Shown here: positions 47,501 to 53,303 of the stretch, piece by piece
Position numbering within the stretch: the first letter of the stretch is position 1
How the letters are laid out: every line of letters begins with the position of its first letter
Source of the DNA: Anaeromicropila populeti
GTDB taxonomy: Bacteria; Bacillota; Clostridia; Lachnospirales; Lachnospiraceae
Direction of reading: 5' to 3'
NCBI RefSeq assembly: GCF_900112775.1
Contig: NZ_FOYZ01000016.1
Coordinates: forward strand, 1-64,000
Length of the DNA: 64,000 nucleotides
Notes under the pieces: generated by a model
The model's input: only the letters and a program-made list of their open reading frames with translations
What the model was told of the DNA's origin: nothing
The model's database searches: none
Made by a program: the position numbers and the translations under genes

Positions 47501-48897
47501 TGTCAGGAGCAGAGGTGTTTTCTGTAAAAGAACCAAAACACATAGAACAGAATAAAATGCTGTTAAATCCAAAACAAATTAATGCAATAGCAGAGCGTGA
47601 GTATATGGCATTTTCCCTGCTGTCTAACCTGATTGGATCTGCTGACAAAGTTTTAGAGTTTCCAATGTCTCCTGTTCAGAAGGCTCATGCAGAGGCAGGA
47701 TCAGATAAGAGTGGATGCATGTTTGTCCTTTCTGGAAAAAGAGAGGAGGAAGAGGTTCGAAGTCTGGCAGCGGTAATTATAAAAGAGAATCAAATGCTTC
47801 ATTGTATAAAAGAACAGGATAAACCAATATGGAACCAGTATGATATAATGCCAATTTTCTCGTTAGTCAGCAAAAACATTGCTTATCTGGATATACGGGA
47901 TTATGAGCAAAAGACTCAGGAAGAACTGGTAAAGACAATATATTCGTATTTGGTGTTCTCAGAATATAAGGAAGAGTGCCTTCCTTGGAGAGTCTGCTGC
48001 CTTCGGACAGCAGAAGCGTCCCATCAGATTATTTGGGGATTTGATCACACTGCTTTTGATGGTATGAGTGGGGAAATTATAAAGAGCCAGATGAAAAATC
48101 CAATAGCTGTTTCCAGCAAATATGATGAGTATGTATCGCTGTTAGCAGAAGGACCACAAGGGATTTCAGAAGGAGCATTAATGGATTTGTTTTCTTTACG
48201 GCAGTGGAAAAAAGAAAATGAATTATTTATGGGAAAATTAAGTTTATTTTCAACGTCAGAAAAAAATGAAATACAGTTTAAACTACCTTTGCCAGAACAG
48301 GAAGTAACAGATGTGTGGGGAACTGCATTTGTATTTGTAAAAAACCTGTTGTGTCAGTATACAGAAAGAGACAGTTTTCCATATGCACTGGTTCACTATG
48401 GAAGGAATTATGTAAATCAAGAGTTTTTTGATTGTATTGGAGAATTTTTAGATATTGTTCCAATGTGTGCAGGAGAAAATACAAATGAAGTTCAAATTGA
48501 AAAAATGTTATCTTATTGCAGAGCCTATTCCGTTAATTTTCTTTCTTTATTATATGATGAAGAGTTATCAAAGGAGTACAAGCAAATCAATGGACTGTTG
48601 TCAGACTCCTATATAACAAAAGATAAGCCTAAGAATTTTGCATTATTTAATTTTCAGGGGTATGTTGCAAAAGAGGAACGGACCCTTTTTGAAAGCCAGT
48701 CTGCTGACAGTCAGTGTAAGGATAGTGATTATAATAATAGAAAAGATAACATGCTGGCAAAATTATTAATTACAGTAAACTATGATGAAGAAAATATCTA
48801 TATTTCTATGGAAAGTGCGGAAGGATTACAGGTAGAAAGAATACGAGCCATGAACAGCAGCATTTCTAGATATATGGATATAGAGAATCAGGGGTAA
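32560..48897 (+). CDS. Giant NRPS-PKS hybrid, C-A-T-KS-AT-T-C-A-T-KS-AT0-T-C-A-T-C*
   Basis: 5445 residues. C1 (about 5-440, HHIICDG, His135-136), A1 (455-955), T1 Ser1008, KS1 (1067-1495, Cys1238 in TGCSTTL), AT1 (1590-1890, Ser1687 in GHSIGE, HAFH at 1783-1786, malonyl type), T2 Ser2010, C2 (HHIIADG, 2195), A2 (2520-3010), T3 Ser3055, KS2 (3110-3535, Cys3284), AT0 (3590-3830, GHSxGE replaced by GDEIGK, Glu3727 for Ser), T4 Ser3895, C3 (HHIISDQ, 4081), A3 (4405-4900), T5 Ser4947, and a terminal C-like domain (about 5025-5445, DHTAFDG, His5163). No KR, DH, ER, MT or TE. Hand-read codes: A1 DVTNFGVIW, A2 DIFLLGMIW, A3 DGFFLGGVF (isoleucine-like). Start ATG 32560 with GAGGT 9 bases upstream. 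Confidence 0.95.
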   Translation: MIIKRLELTEVQKGIYFDCQVDAPISYNISAAIYMEDLNETYFENAVSLVIHEQEALRSCLEISGDMPVIVIQDQINFYIEKEDLSGNPEVTREEQNQIVEKTIEKPFDLHKAPLFRIKLVKIEEKKHLCIICIHHIICDGLSLEIFKNRLLDYYNTCISGDIIELKQNANFASFIEKENKKLATGKYEKQKQFWLEKMKGAEALSLTADFVSAQSGSILGKEKRFEIPKDLMKNITDVSMEQEVTVFMFFLGAFQILMNRYTRQEDIIISSPFTYRPGFDLEDTIGCFIYTLPIRLHIDENTGFSTILEKVSKEFIEAYKHIGYPNNLIMRDSSLVPVPGTPSVFDYSFVYDVYENSSEYQLKTTVAEQDCVTFPGNMMVILNKTPEKDYIKIQYKPDVFSEDTIDYMGKRFLKLLNCFVEDVNVKISDINLLTENEETLILENFNQSSFIPYQPQSIVEIFHQKVAEHPERTALIYKEQTETYASVNAKANQLAQQIIKRRKTPNEAVGIQLERSPYLVISLLAVLKAGCAYVPIDPGYPAGRKEFIFEDAFISIFITTKDLPYDENWKLEFLFADEPETYNGNNENPEEKLDPYSLAYIEYTSGSTGTPKGVMIENHSVVNTLMDLERRFPLMEQDVYLLKTAYTFDVSVTELFGWFMGEGALFILEQGGEKNPELIIDEIERNQVTHINFVPSMFRLFLDSLDNQERINKLNSLKWIFIGGEAVTPDIVHKFYALHTNIKLENVYGPTECTIWASHYSIKSENSKNNIPIGKPLNEIRWYVVGEQNQLQPIGIPGELCLSGAGLARGYLNREELTKEKFIQNPFYREGKDPKHFKWMYRTGDLARWLPDGTIDFLGRIDFQVKIRGVRLELGEIENALTEYEGILQSVVVVKEAVDNAAVLCAYYMADKEISPSLLREHLRKELPSYMIPSFFVYRKELPCITSGKVDRKALMADKEYRNQETSEKGVEPVTELEIKIAAVWKEVLSVQEVGIDDNFFDIGGHSLALIQLHNKLKKAINKDFSITILFQMPTVRLLAKYFTSDNDEQKEKQIKKVKEKKSIGRQDIAIIGMSVKVPGAQNIQEFWEVLRQEKECIHFYKDEELEKLGVSEELLNSSNYVKAKGRVDEIEYFDPGFFEYTPGEVRMMSPQLRLLYKGAWEALEDAGYYPGSTDDKIGIFIGGSDDFEWYRKVLFGNSGYSDKYQAFTFSTNHFLASRLAYKLNIKGPVFSALTGCSTTLVTPHLSCQSLMLGECDLAIAGGVTVELPNEGGYFYEEGMMFSPDGHCRPFDADAKGTVFSNGMGLVVMKRYEDALRDGDHIYAVIKGSAINNDGNQKIGFAAPSVNGQAEAIKEAYRVADVDPETVSYIEAHGTGTLLGDPIEVESLTTAFSTDKTQYCVLGSVKGNIGHTDTAAGVVGLAKVALSLHHKFLPGTVNYNNPNPKVDFLKTPFLVKAHGEEWKESVTKSGVLRAGINSFGVGGTNAHMILEAPSQIRESSPCDDINLLTFSAKSPAALLETSRNIMHYIINHPEINVSDAAWTLEAGRKDFPFRKVFVLCKEEISDIETVLSRFEDASYYEVKKTPEKVYFMFPGQGSQYQGMGKDLLRQAEKRGISKIFAKYIEQVFAALGEEREEFEEVIYGETEPLKINQTKYSQMALFATEYALAKSLMDIGIQPDGFIGHSIGEVTAAAAAGVWKLEDAVKIVKARGDFMQMQKPGVMLAVMANAEEIKKELGEEVWLSLRNTTNNCVVGGSEWGIEKFQKRAEQHGWKTIRVKTSHAFHTPMMEEAAEAFEKYLEQFEMQEPFIPIVSNASGTWVSKGEMTVPQYWANHIMKTVNFEKNLEEMLHLQNAVFIETGAGRTLSSFAMQHSSRKQEQHFINLLRHPRETEQDISYINNKLGQLWCRGVDIDWTALQAGAVRNRISLPAYVFEKEYFPVDIRPESKLKSSTETCKAMSDENTENVLKPEVVFNREEMDKLVLDAYQTVFGFDTIQVDQDFFELGGDSLKAVSLSNAVKNVAGIKVDISQLFQYATPKKLAAYLKQTVTELKKDIGIQPVQKQEYYPLSSAQSRMFALYLLDKKTVSYNLPSATRIQGQLDLKRMEKAVEKLILRHESLRTSFVLRENQPVQVVHETVPLPVEYCEAKGAEKEEIDQLIHKFVKPFELDKAPLFRVSVVKIKENESMLLFDLHHIIADGTSVEIITKDFNQLYFGEIEKSGIQYKDFAVWQNKVLKSEEMKKEKDFWLEYLGDDLPVLQLPTDFPRPHVKSFEGNRIHFSLDKKLTSRLFTLSHEAGVTMFMTMLSCWNILLARYAGQEDIIVGTSVAGRTQEEIKETVGMFVNMLAMRNKPQNTITFKDFLQSVKQNALQAFEHQNYQFDELVEQLNLKRELNRNPLFDVCFDYQNMQFYDLEVEGIRFIPYELETHTATYDLLLTCQENKEEEKIEGFLEYSTMLYKQETIERMLEHFLAVLESITSNQDIMLQDIHMVSQKEAQRLINDFNQTKLDLKENYLIQELLEQNAENIPHKIALITANGKKFTYADINQRANVLAWKLIELGVKKDVPVGIIPCRNENLIISLFGVLKAGGAYVPIDPGFPEERISYMLEESGAQIVVCPKEYESKIKSNYTLLDISDLQESSNSNKNPVNSTTKDGLANIIFTSGSTGKPKGVMLQQNSILNFIADIKNRKLFETEHDRIISVTTLSFDIFGFESLVPLCTGNSIYLANEKEQLDPALAAQKILEHKATHILSTVSRIKAFVENPDFEQALKQLTCILSGGENFSLALLKDLQKRSNAKIFNMYGPTETTIWSTTKELTNENKVNIGTPIANTQVFVLNSGGKLQPTGVFGELCIGGQGLARGYLNNEEETKKKFVFSEVTNTVIYKTGDRARILASGEIELLGRLDSQIKIRGYRIELSEIEKTVLLHEKIKEAVVLPFEDKNNNKQLVVYYCVKDLEQQDSSWLKKWLQERLPHYMIPSYFIKLETMPTLLNGKINKRALPIPQAEERTNHIPVLQPANQLEKSLLEIWSDVLGSSQISIRDNFFDIGGNSLGLILVNNRINSLIGQSVPLVQLFENPTIESLVKSLKSQNILLEEQLENVQEHNVEKVKDIAVIGLACHFPGAENVKDFWGNLVSGVESIAEITEEELIQAGVDKKIFSSSNYVRAKGVLENAEYFDSEFFDYPYQESNRMDPQIRILHQCVWKVLEDGGYDSFRYNGKIGLFAGSGSNVSWMVQFIGQQKDILNAFEVMTLNEKDFITTKISYKLNLKGPSMNVQTACSTSLVAVHEAVKSLQDGESDMAVAGGVSISYPRKEGYLWHEGMIFSKDGHCRPFAEDATGTVSGNGCGVVLLKPLEKALQDGDNIYAVIKGSAINNDGIDKIGYTAPSVSGQRKVIEEAMGKAGVQPEEIHYLEAHGTGTKLGDPIEIEALQQAWKTKQKRYCAIGSVKANIGHLDAASGIAGFIKAVLVLHNKKIPPLINYGKANSSINFEHSPFYITTEAKDLIHIKEPLRAGVSSFGIGGTNAHIILEEAPAAKQKSVCEKVNLLLFSGKSKTSVINTSEEVLAYLEQNPDINISDAAWTLQEGRKHFPVRKALLVKETTNIKSAIHQFRLSDCQQVSDMKKPVIYSFAAKNFCQGMGQNLYIKAGESTLANRFKINMDLVCSVMEEAGYPNGVQHLLEKQSQEGNNRIDSQLSVFAVSYSMANVFGEIGICPDGLVGDEIGKITAYVLSGTLTVTDAVDMIMKGNAIEDYPLHQEKIPILSGIYENAIVIEMPCLQADIDDELASLYQITADLWCQGVDIDWKAVKGNGVRKRISLPTYVFDKKYHNSDASLKHFEQQNIEKIQNKKISVKKDKGYVGSRLEIIWKELLGCEEVSIKDDFFNLGGDSLTAIKLASYIQSEFQVEMPIAEIFSCALLGKMTDWIYQHISNEMPQSDAENIINPIEKREYYEVSSSQKRMYAVNKMIGDSIAYNLGSVYMVEGVIDKDKLTNVFDALVQRHESFRTSFHMKEGEVIQIIQEQIPSVVEFGNSSEADLNKEIKEYIRPFDLSKAPLLRVKLISLNEKKHVLIIDMHHIISDQSSIAVLLNEFATLYHNKKLPNLTIHYKDFAYWQNRLYESKDFEKQIAYWENEFHGELPVLDLHTDFKRPQFQSYNGDFIQYEIGEELSKNIVELSRRLGTTPYMIMMAAVKLVLWKSTGQKDLVVGTGIAGRRHADTAPLVGMFVNTLAVRSQVQETLTVSEYIQYIKEKMVQAYENQDCQFEMLIDKLHIQKDLSRNPLFDVMFNYINMGTEELEMEGLSVKPWTARQVECKFDITWTIQEKKGCFYADMEYATSLFRKETIEALGSRLLVVLNFIIENADQKLNEICILTSKERKWLIEELNQTDTNAPLDKTIIEIFEGYVSANGEHTAIVWEDTELSYSQLNQKANQLSQLLFEQGVKHGDRIAILLDRGPLQIISILGILKSGCVYVPIDPDYPDARINFILEDSSSRMILTDELLEKRVEREIPCIFISEELENRNNVEYAVSSPYMPKEVCGEDTLYIMYTSGSTGIPKGTLISHSNVIRVVKNTNYIEIESTDCFLQLSNYAFDGSVFDIFGAILNGASLVLISKETAIEIPQLADFIKEKEITAFFMTAALFNVFVESGLQSLTGVRKLLVGGDAVSVPHARKALEILGPGHLINGYGPTETTVFAVCYPIDHIEEDAESIPIGYAISNTSLYILDEQGQPVPANVPGELYIGGKGVSKGYLNREELTKEKFVTLKFAPYERVYRTGDRVMRRPTGEILFLGRVDFQIKLRGFRVELGEIETHIKELPKIRDAVVTAVKDKQGSLYIAAYYTALDIEGKVEPDDIKKLLSDKLPEYMIPARMKQLETFPLTVNRKVDRKALPYIEEESVAVTGKDAPTNETEKVILEKMQMVLDHSGIGILDAFFDVGGNSIKAIAFVQALSKCGINIKVNDVFRYPTVKELAVLSGAEVFSVKEPKHIEQNKMLLNPKQINAIAEREYMAFSLLSNLIGSADKVLEFPMSPVQKAHAEAGSDKSGCMFVLSGKREEEEVRSLAAVIIKENQMLHCIKEQDKPIWNQYDIMPIFSLVSKNIAYLDIRDYEQKTQEELVKTIYSYLVFSEYKEECLPWRVCCLRTAEASHQIIWGFDHTAFDGMSGEIIKSQMKNPIAVSSKYDEYVSLLAEGPQGISEGALMDLFSLRQWKKENELFMGKLSLFSTSEKNEIQFKLPLPEQEVTDVWGTAFVFVKNLLCQYTERDSFPYALVHYGRNYVNQEFFDCIGEFLDIVPMCAGENTNEVQIEKMLSYCRAYSVNFLSLLYDEELSKEYKQINGLLSDSYITKDKPKNFALFNFQGYVAKEERTLFESQSADSQCKDSDYNNRKDNMLAKLLITVNYDEENIYISMESAEGLQVERIRAMNSSISRYMDIENQG

Positions 48898-48912
48898 TAA
48901 AAGGAGGTATTC

Positions 48913-51900
48913 ATGTCAGAGAAAGCAATATTATATGGGAAACCTCTTGCGCTCCCAAAAGAATTTCATACGTTATCTGAAATGATATTACATATTTCAG
49001 AAAAACATCCGAAAAAGGGACTTACCTATGTGAATGGCTCAGGTCAAGAGGATTTTATTACCTACAGAGAATTAGTGAATGGAGCACGCAGGTATTTAAA
49101 TGTTTTCCGAAAAAAGGGAATAGAAGCAGGACAGGTTATGATACTGGTTATTGATGAACCAAAAGAATTTTATTATACATTTTGGGCATGTGTATTTGGA
49201 GGTATAATTGCAGCACCAGTAACCCAGCCTTCTTCCTGGGAAGAAAATTCAACAGGATTAATTAAGCTGAAAAAAATCTGGAATATACTCAATAAACCCA
49301 AAGTTGTAATTGAAGAAAGACAGGTTAAGGGGTATGAGCAATTAAAAGGTTATTCTGATTTTAAAGGATTTGAGTATATTACAACAACGGAATTAAAATC
49401 TGATGAAATGGCAGAAATATATAAAACAGACAAAGACCAGGTTGCATTTTTACAGTTTTCTTCTGGAAGTACAGGTATTCCAAAAGGTGTACAGCTCACC
49501 AGCAAAAACATTTTAACAAATAATCTGGCTTGTATTGAAAGCATGGAATTAACGGAAGACGATGTTGCGGTTACATGGCTTCCTCATACCCATGATATGG
49601 GACTATTTGGACAACATTTTATTCCTATGGCAGCAGGAAGTAATATTGTAGTATTTTCACCGTTTACTTTTATTCGTTCACCTTATCTGTTTATGAAAAA
49701 AATAACAGAACATAAAGGGACGTGGTTCTGTTCTCCTAATTTTGGATATGACTGGATGGTAAAAAAAGTAACAGAAAAGCAGTTAGAAACTTTGGATTTA
49801 TCTTCTTTGCGCATTACGTTAAATGGAGCGGAACCTATTTCCACTTTAGTGGCAAAACAGTTTATAGAAAAATTTTCAAAATGTGGATGTAAGGAAAATG
49901 TAATGTTTCCTTCTTATGGTATGGCAGAGGCAACAGTAGGTGCTGCCATGCCAAAGGTAGGAAGTGTAATGGGTATTGAAAAAATAAGCCGTTCAAAATT
50001 GATACAAAATAATATTGCAGTTTCTGTAACAGAAGATAGTGGTTATGATACAGTAGAATTTGTTCATGAAGGACAGCCAATAGCAGAAACCAGTATTCGT
50101 ATCGTAGACAAAACGGGAAAGGTGCTGGAGGAAAATGAAGTTGGTGAAATTCAAATAAAAGGAGCATCTGTAACGTCAGGATATTATAACTGCAAAGAAC
50201 TAACAGAAGATACGTTTGTAGATGGATGGCTGAAAACAGGTGACTTGGGTTTTATTACAAAAGGTTCACTGGTTGTAACAGGACGAATCAAAGATATTCT
50301 ATTTATTCGTGGACAGAATTATTTTGCCCATGATCTAGAACAGACTATTTACGAAGCGGGAATGCTGCAATGTGGTGATTTGGCATTTGTAGGAAGTTTT
50401 AACAGTAAGCTTCAGGAAGAAGAGTTAATTTTATTTGTTAAGTATAGAATTAGTCAGATGAAGGATTTTTTACAGTTACGCAAAAGCATAAAAGACAGAA
50501 TAAGCGGAGAACTACAGCTAGAGGTGAAGCACGTTATCCCAATTAAGTCCATTCCAAAAACTACAAGTGGTAAGCTGCAGCGGTTTGAATTAAGAAAAAA
50601 TTATGAAAATGGACAATATAATGAACTAATTTCAAAAATTGATGATGTGGCACATAACATTGAGGGCAGTAGGAAATCCATCGTAATGCCAGAAAATGAA
50701 CTAGAAGAATTTTTAGTGGCTGCATGGTCAGAAATATTACAGATTCCAGAGAATACCATATCTGTGGAAGATTCCTTTTTTGTGCTTGGGGGAAATTCTG
50801 TAAAGGCATATCAGCTGCTTGATAAAATAGAAACATATAAGAAGTGTGAATATGGCTTTGAATTGCTGGCATTGTGTAAAACTATCCGTCAAATTTCTGA
50901 ATACATAGAAAAATTCAGCAAAAAACCAGATACCAATGAGAATGGGAAAAGCACCACAGCGTATAAAAAGGATAGTATAGCAGCTGCTATTACGGGCATT
51001 GGATTTCGTTTTCCTCAGGCAAAAACCCAGCAGGAGTTTTGGGAACATTTATGTGAACAAAAGGATTGTGTTGCAAAGGTTAGTGATAAAAGAAAAGGGT
51101 TAGCTGGAACTGTGCAGTGGAATGAATGGATAGGTGAACTGGAGGACATTGAATGCTTTGATGCAGATTTTTTTGAAATAAACCATCAGGAAGCTGTTTT
51201 TATGGATCCTCAGCAAAGATTAATATTAGAAACGGCGTATGAGGCACTGGAAGATGCCGGATTAATTACAGATGATAGCCAAGAACGTAATGTAGGAGTA
51301 TTTTCTGGAATTAGTGCGAATACCTATTATCAGCTTGTAGTAAAGTATGTGGAACAATATGGGGTGGAAGAGGTTCCTGCAAAAACTATGGTCAATAATA
51401 TGAGTAATATTATATCTGCATATATTTCACACCAGTACAATTTTACAGGGCCAGTTATGGCATTAGATACAGCATGTTCCTCTTTTATGGCAGCATTGCA
51501 CTATGGAGTCAGGGGAATTAAGGAAGGCAGTTTGTCAGGTGCAGTGGTAGCCAGTTCTAATATATTAACTACACCTATAGTGAGCCAGCTGGCACGTAAA
51601 GCCGGTATTATTTCTTCTACCAGCCATTGCAAAGTGTTTGATCAGGAAGCAGATGGTTCAGTTTTGGGGGAAGGCGTTATTGTAGTGTATGTGGAACCTT
51701 ATGAAAATGCAGTAAAAGAGAACAAAAACATTTATGGAATCATTCGAGGGACAGCGTTAAATAATGACGGGTATTCGTTAGGAATTATGGCACCAAATCC
51801 GAAAGGCCAATATGAAGTAATTGCTGCGGCATATGAGGATGCCGGTGTTCATCCTGATGAAATTGGTTATATTGAAGCTCATGGTACAGGAACTACCATT

Positions 51901-53043
51901 GGAGATCCGATTGAAGTAAATGCATTATCTAAGGTATTTGCTAAAGACAAAGGAATTAGGAGTAGTAAAGTCGGTATTGGATCAGTAAAAACTAATTTAG
52001 GACATTTGCTTCCTGCTTCTGGAGGGGCAGGATTAATAAAAGTTCTACTTTGTTTAAAAAATAAAAAGTTAGTTCCAAGTCTGCATATGGATCAGGTGAA
52101 TCCAGCGTTACAGATAGAAAAATCTCCTTTTTACATTGTGAGGGATGTGCAGCAGTGGCAGGTGGAAGGTCAGAATACCCGTAAGGCAGGAATCAGTTCT
52201 TTTGGCTTAGGAGGAACCAACACTCATATTGTTGTAGAGGAAGGAGGTTCAGTACCTGCCAATCAAAATATTCAGAAAAAGCAGGAATTGCTTTTGTTGT
52301 CTGGCAAAACAGAGGATGCATTGAGCAGGCGGATTTCTCAAATGGAAAACATGCTAAAAGAAGAAACAGAAATAAATTTATATGATCTTTGTTATACCAG
52401 CAACAGGTATCGGAGACATTATGGTTTTCGCGCTGCTTGTCTAGTTACAGCAGAAGGGGTACAGATAATAGCAAAAGGACAGTTTTTAAAAGAAAGAGCA
52501 GCAAAAATAAATATTTTTATTGGAGATATCATAAATGTAGAGGAGCATGAGAAACAAGAAAAATTGCTGCTGCATTGGTATTCTGTGATAAAAGCGGTTA
52601 TGAAAAGCTGTGAGTCTGTTATTTCGGTTCATGGAATTTATTCAGGGCAGATACTTGCAGAGGTATTACAAAATACAATAAGTTTATCTGCTGCTATAGA
52701 AATAATTAGACAGAAAAAATGGTCTGAACAAATTGAGTTAGAACAAAAATTATGGAAAAAGACAGATGTAATCCTGAGTTTTGGTATATCAGAGCAGGAG
52801 ATTTACACCGATTATTATAGCCAAAGTAAGAAAAAAATACAAGTTATATATGTAGATCCTAGTGTAAAAGAAGAAAAACAAGAGCAATTGCCTTCTATAT
52901 TAGGAAAAATGTATGCGAAGGGAGCTGGTTTTGTATGGAAATCTCTTTATCCAGATGGAACAGGACGCATTATTCATTTGCCAGCATACCCATTTGAAAA
53001 AAAATCTTATTGGATTCATAACAAGAAGGGAGATATAAAATGA
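48913..53043 (+). CDS. Loading PKS: FAAL-T-KS with eroded AT
   Basis: 1376 aa. A fatty acyl-AMP ligase (about 1-590; FSSGSTGIPKG near 183, LPHTHDMGLFGQHFIPMA, CSPNFGYDW) would activate a fatty acid and load it on the following carrier (Ser629 in GGNS). KS3 (about 690-1115) has Cys855 in DTACSSFMAA, HGTGT and NLGH. The usual KS-AT linker (ELLLLSGKTEDAL) and post-AT linker (IIHLPAYPFEKKSYW) remain, but the AT core between is short; the active-site region reads GIYSGQ in place of GHSxGE. It ends without its own ACP: the next gene overlaps (ATGA at 53040-53043) and encodes one. The order matches the start of MycA/ItuA. Ribosome site AAAGGAGG. Confidence 0.93.
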   Translation: MSEKAILYGKPLALPKEFHTLSEMILHISEKHPKKGLTYVNGSGQEDFITYRELVNGARRYLNVFRKKGIEAGQVMILVIDEPKEFYYTFWACVFGGIIAAPVTQPSSWEENSTGLIKLKKIWNILNKPKVVIEERQVKGYEQLKGYSDFKGFEYITTTELKSDEMAEIYKTDKDQVAFLQFSSGSTGIPKGVQLTSKNILTNNLACIESMELTEDDVAVTWLPHTHDMGLFGQHFIPMAAGSNIVVFSPFTFIRSPYLFMKKITEHKGTWFCSPNFGYDWMVKKVTEKQLETLDLSSLRITLNGAEPISTLVAKQFIEKFSKCGCKENVMFPSYGMAEATVGAAMPKVGSVMGIEKISRSKLIQNNIAVSVTEDSGYDTVEFVHEGQPIAETSIRIVDKTGKVLEENEVGEIQIKGASVTSGYYNCKELTEDTFVDGWLKTGDLGFITKGSLVVTGRIKDILFIRGQNYFAHDLEQTIYEAGMLQCGDLAFVGSFNSKLQEEELILFVKYRISQMKDFLQLRKSIKDRISGELQLEVKHVIPIKSIPKTTSGKLQRFELRKNYENGQYNELISKIDDVAHNIEGSRKSIVMPENELEEFLVAAWSEILQIPENTISVEDSFFVLGGNSVKAYQLLDKIETYKKCEYGFELLALCKTIRQISEYIEKFSKKPDTNENGKSTTAYKKDSIAAAITGIGFRFPQAKTQQEFWEHLCEQKDCVAKVSDKRKGLAGTVQWNEWIGELEDIECFDADFFEINHQEAVFMDPQQRLILETAYEALEDAGLITDDSQERNVGVFSGISANTYYQLVVKYVEQYGVEEVPAKTMVNNMSNIISAYISHQYNFTGPVMALDTACSSFMAALHYGVRGIKEGSLSGAVVASSNILTTPIVSQLARKAGIISSTSHCKVFDQEADGSVLGEGVIVVYVEPYENAVKENKNIYGIIRGTALNNDGYSLGIMAPNPKGQYEVIAAAYEDAGVHPDEIGYIEAHGTGTTIGDPIEVNALSKVFAKDKGIRSSKVGIGSVKTNLGHLLPASGGAGLIKVLLCLKNKKLVPSLHMDQVNPALQIEKSPFYIVRDVQQWQVEGQNTRKAGISSFGLGGTNTHIVVEEGGSVPANQNIQKKQELLLLSGKTEDALSRRISQMENMLKEETEINLYDLCYTSNRYRRHYGFRAACLVTAEGVQIIAKGQFLKERAAKINIFIGDIINVEEHEKQEKLLLHWYSVIKAVMKSCESVISVHGIYSGQILAEVLQNTISLSAAIEIIRQKKWSEQIELEQKLWKKTDVILSFGISEQEIYTDYYSQSKKKIQVIYVDPSVKEEKQEQLPSILGKMYAKGAGFVWKSLYPDGTGRIIHLPAYPFEKKSYWIHNKKGDIK

Positions 53044-53288
53044 CAAAAGAAGAGATTATTGATTTTATACGAAGTGAAATAGGAGCTATATTAAAACAAG
53101 ATCCAGAGGAAATAGATGAAGATGCAAATTTTTTAAAGGTTGGAGTTTCGTCTGTACAAGCATTAAAAATTATTAACCGGCTGCGTAAAAGACTGGAAGT
53201 AGATATTAGCCCAGTTGCCATGTTTGAATATAAAACCATATCAGATTTTGCTGGATATTTAAGTGAATGCAAGGCAGAAGAAGAATAA
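53040..53288 (+). CDS. Discrete carrier protein overlapping the loading PKS gene
   Basis: 82-residue carrier with the phosphopantetheine Ser in VGVSSVQAL and a typical PKS-type helix II (LKIINRLRKRLEVDIS). Its ATG shares the ATGA overlap with the stop of the loading PKS, so the two are translationally coupled. It looks like a carrier domain split from the end of that protein, and should hold the extender or the beta-keto intermediate for the aminotransferase (inference). Confidence 0.9.
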   Translation: MTKEEIIDFIRSEIGAILKQDPEEIDEDANFLKVGVSSVQALKIINRLRKRLEVDISPVAMFEYKTISDFAGYLSECKAEEE

Positions 53289-53303
53289 GAAGGAGGTGTT
53301 TTT

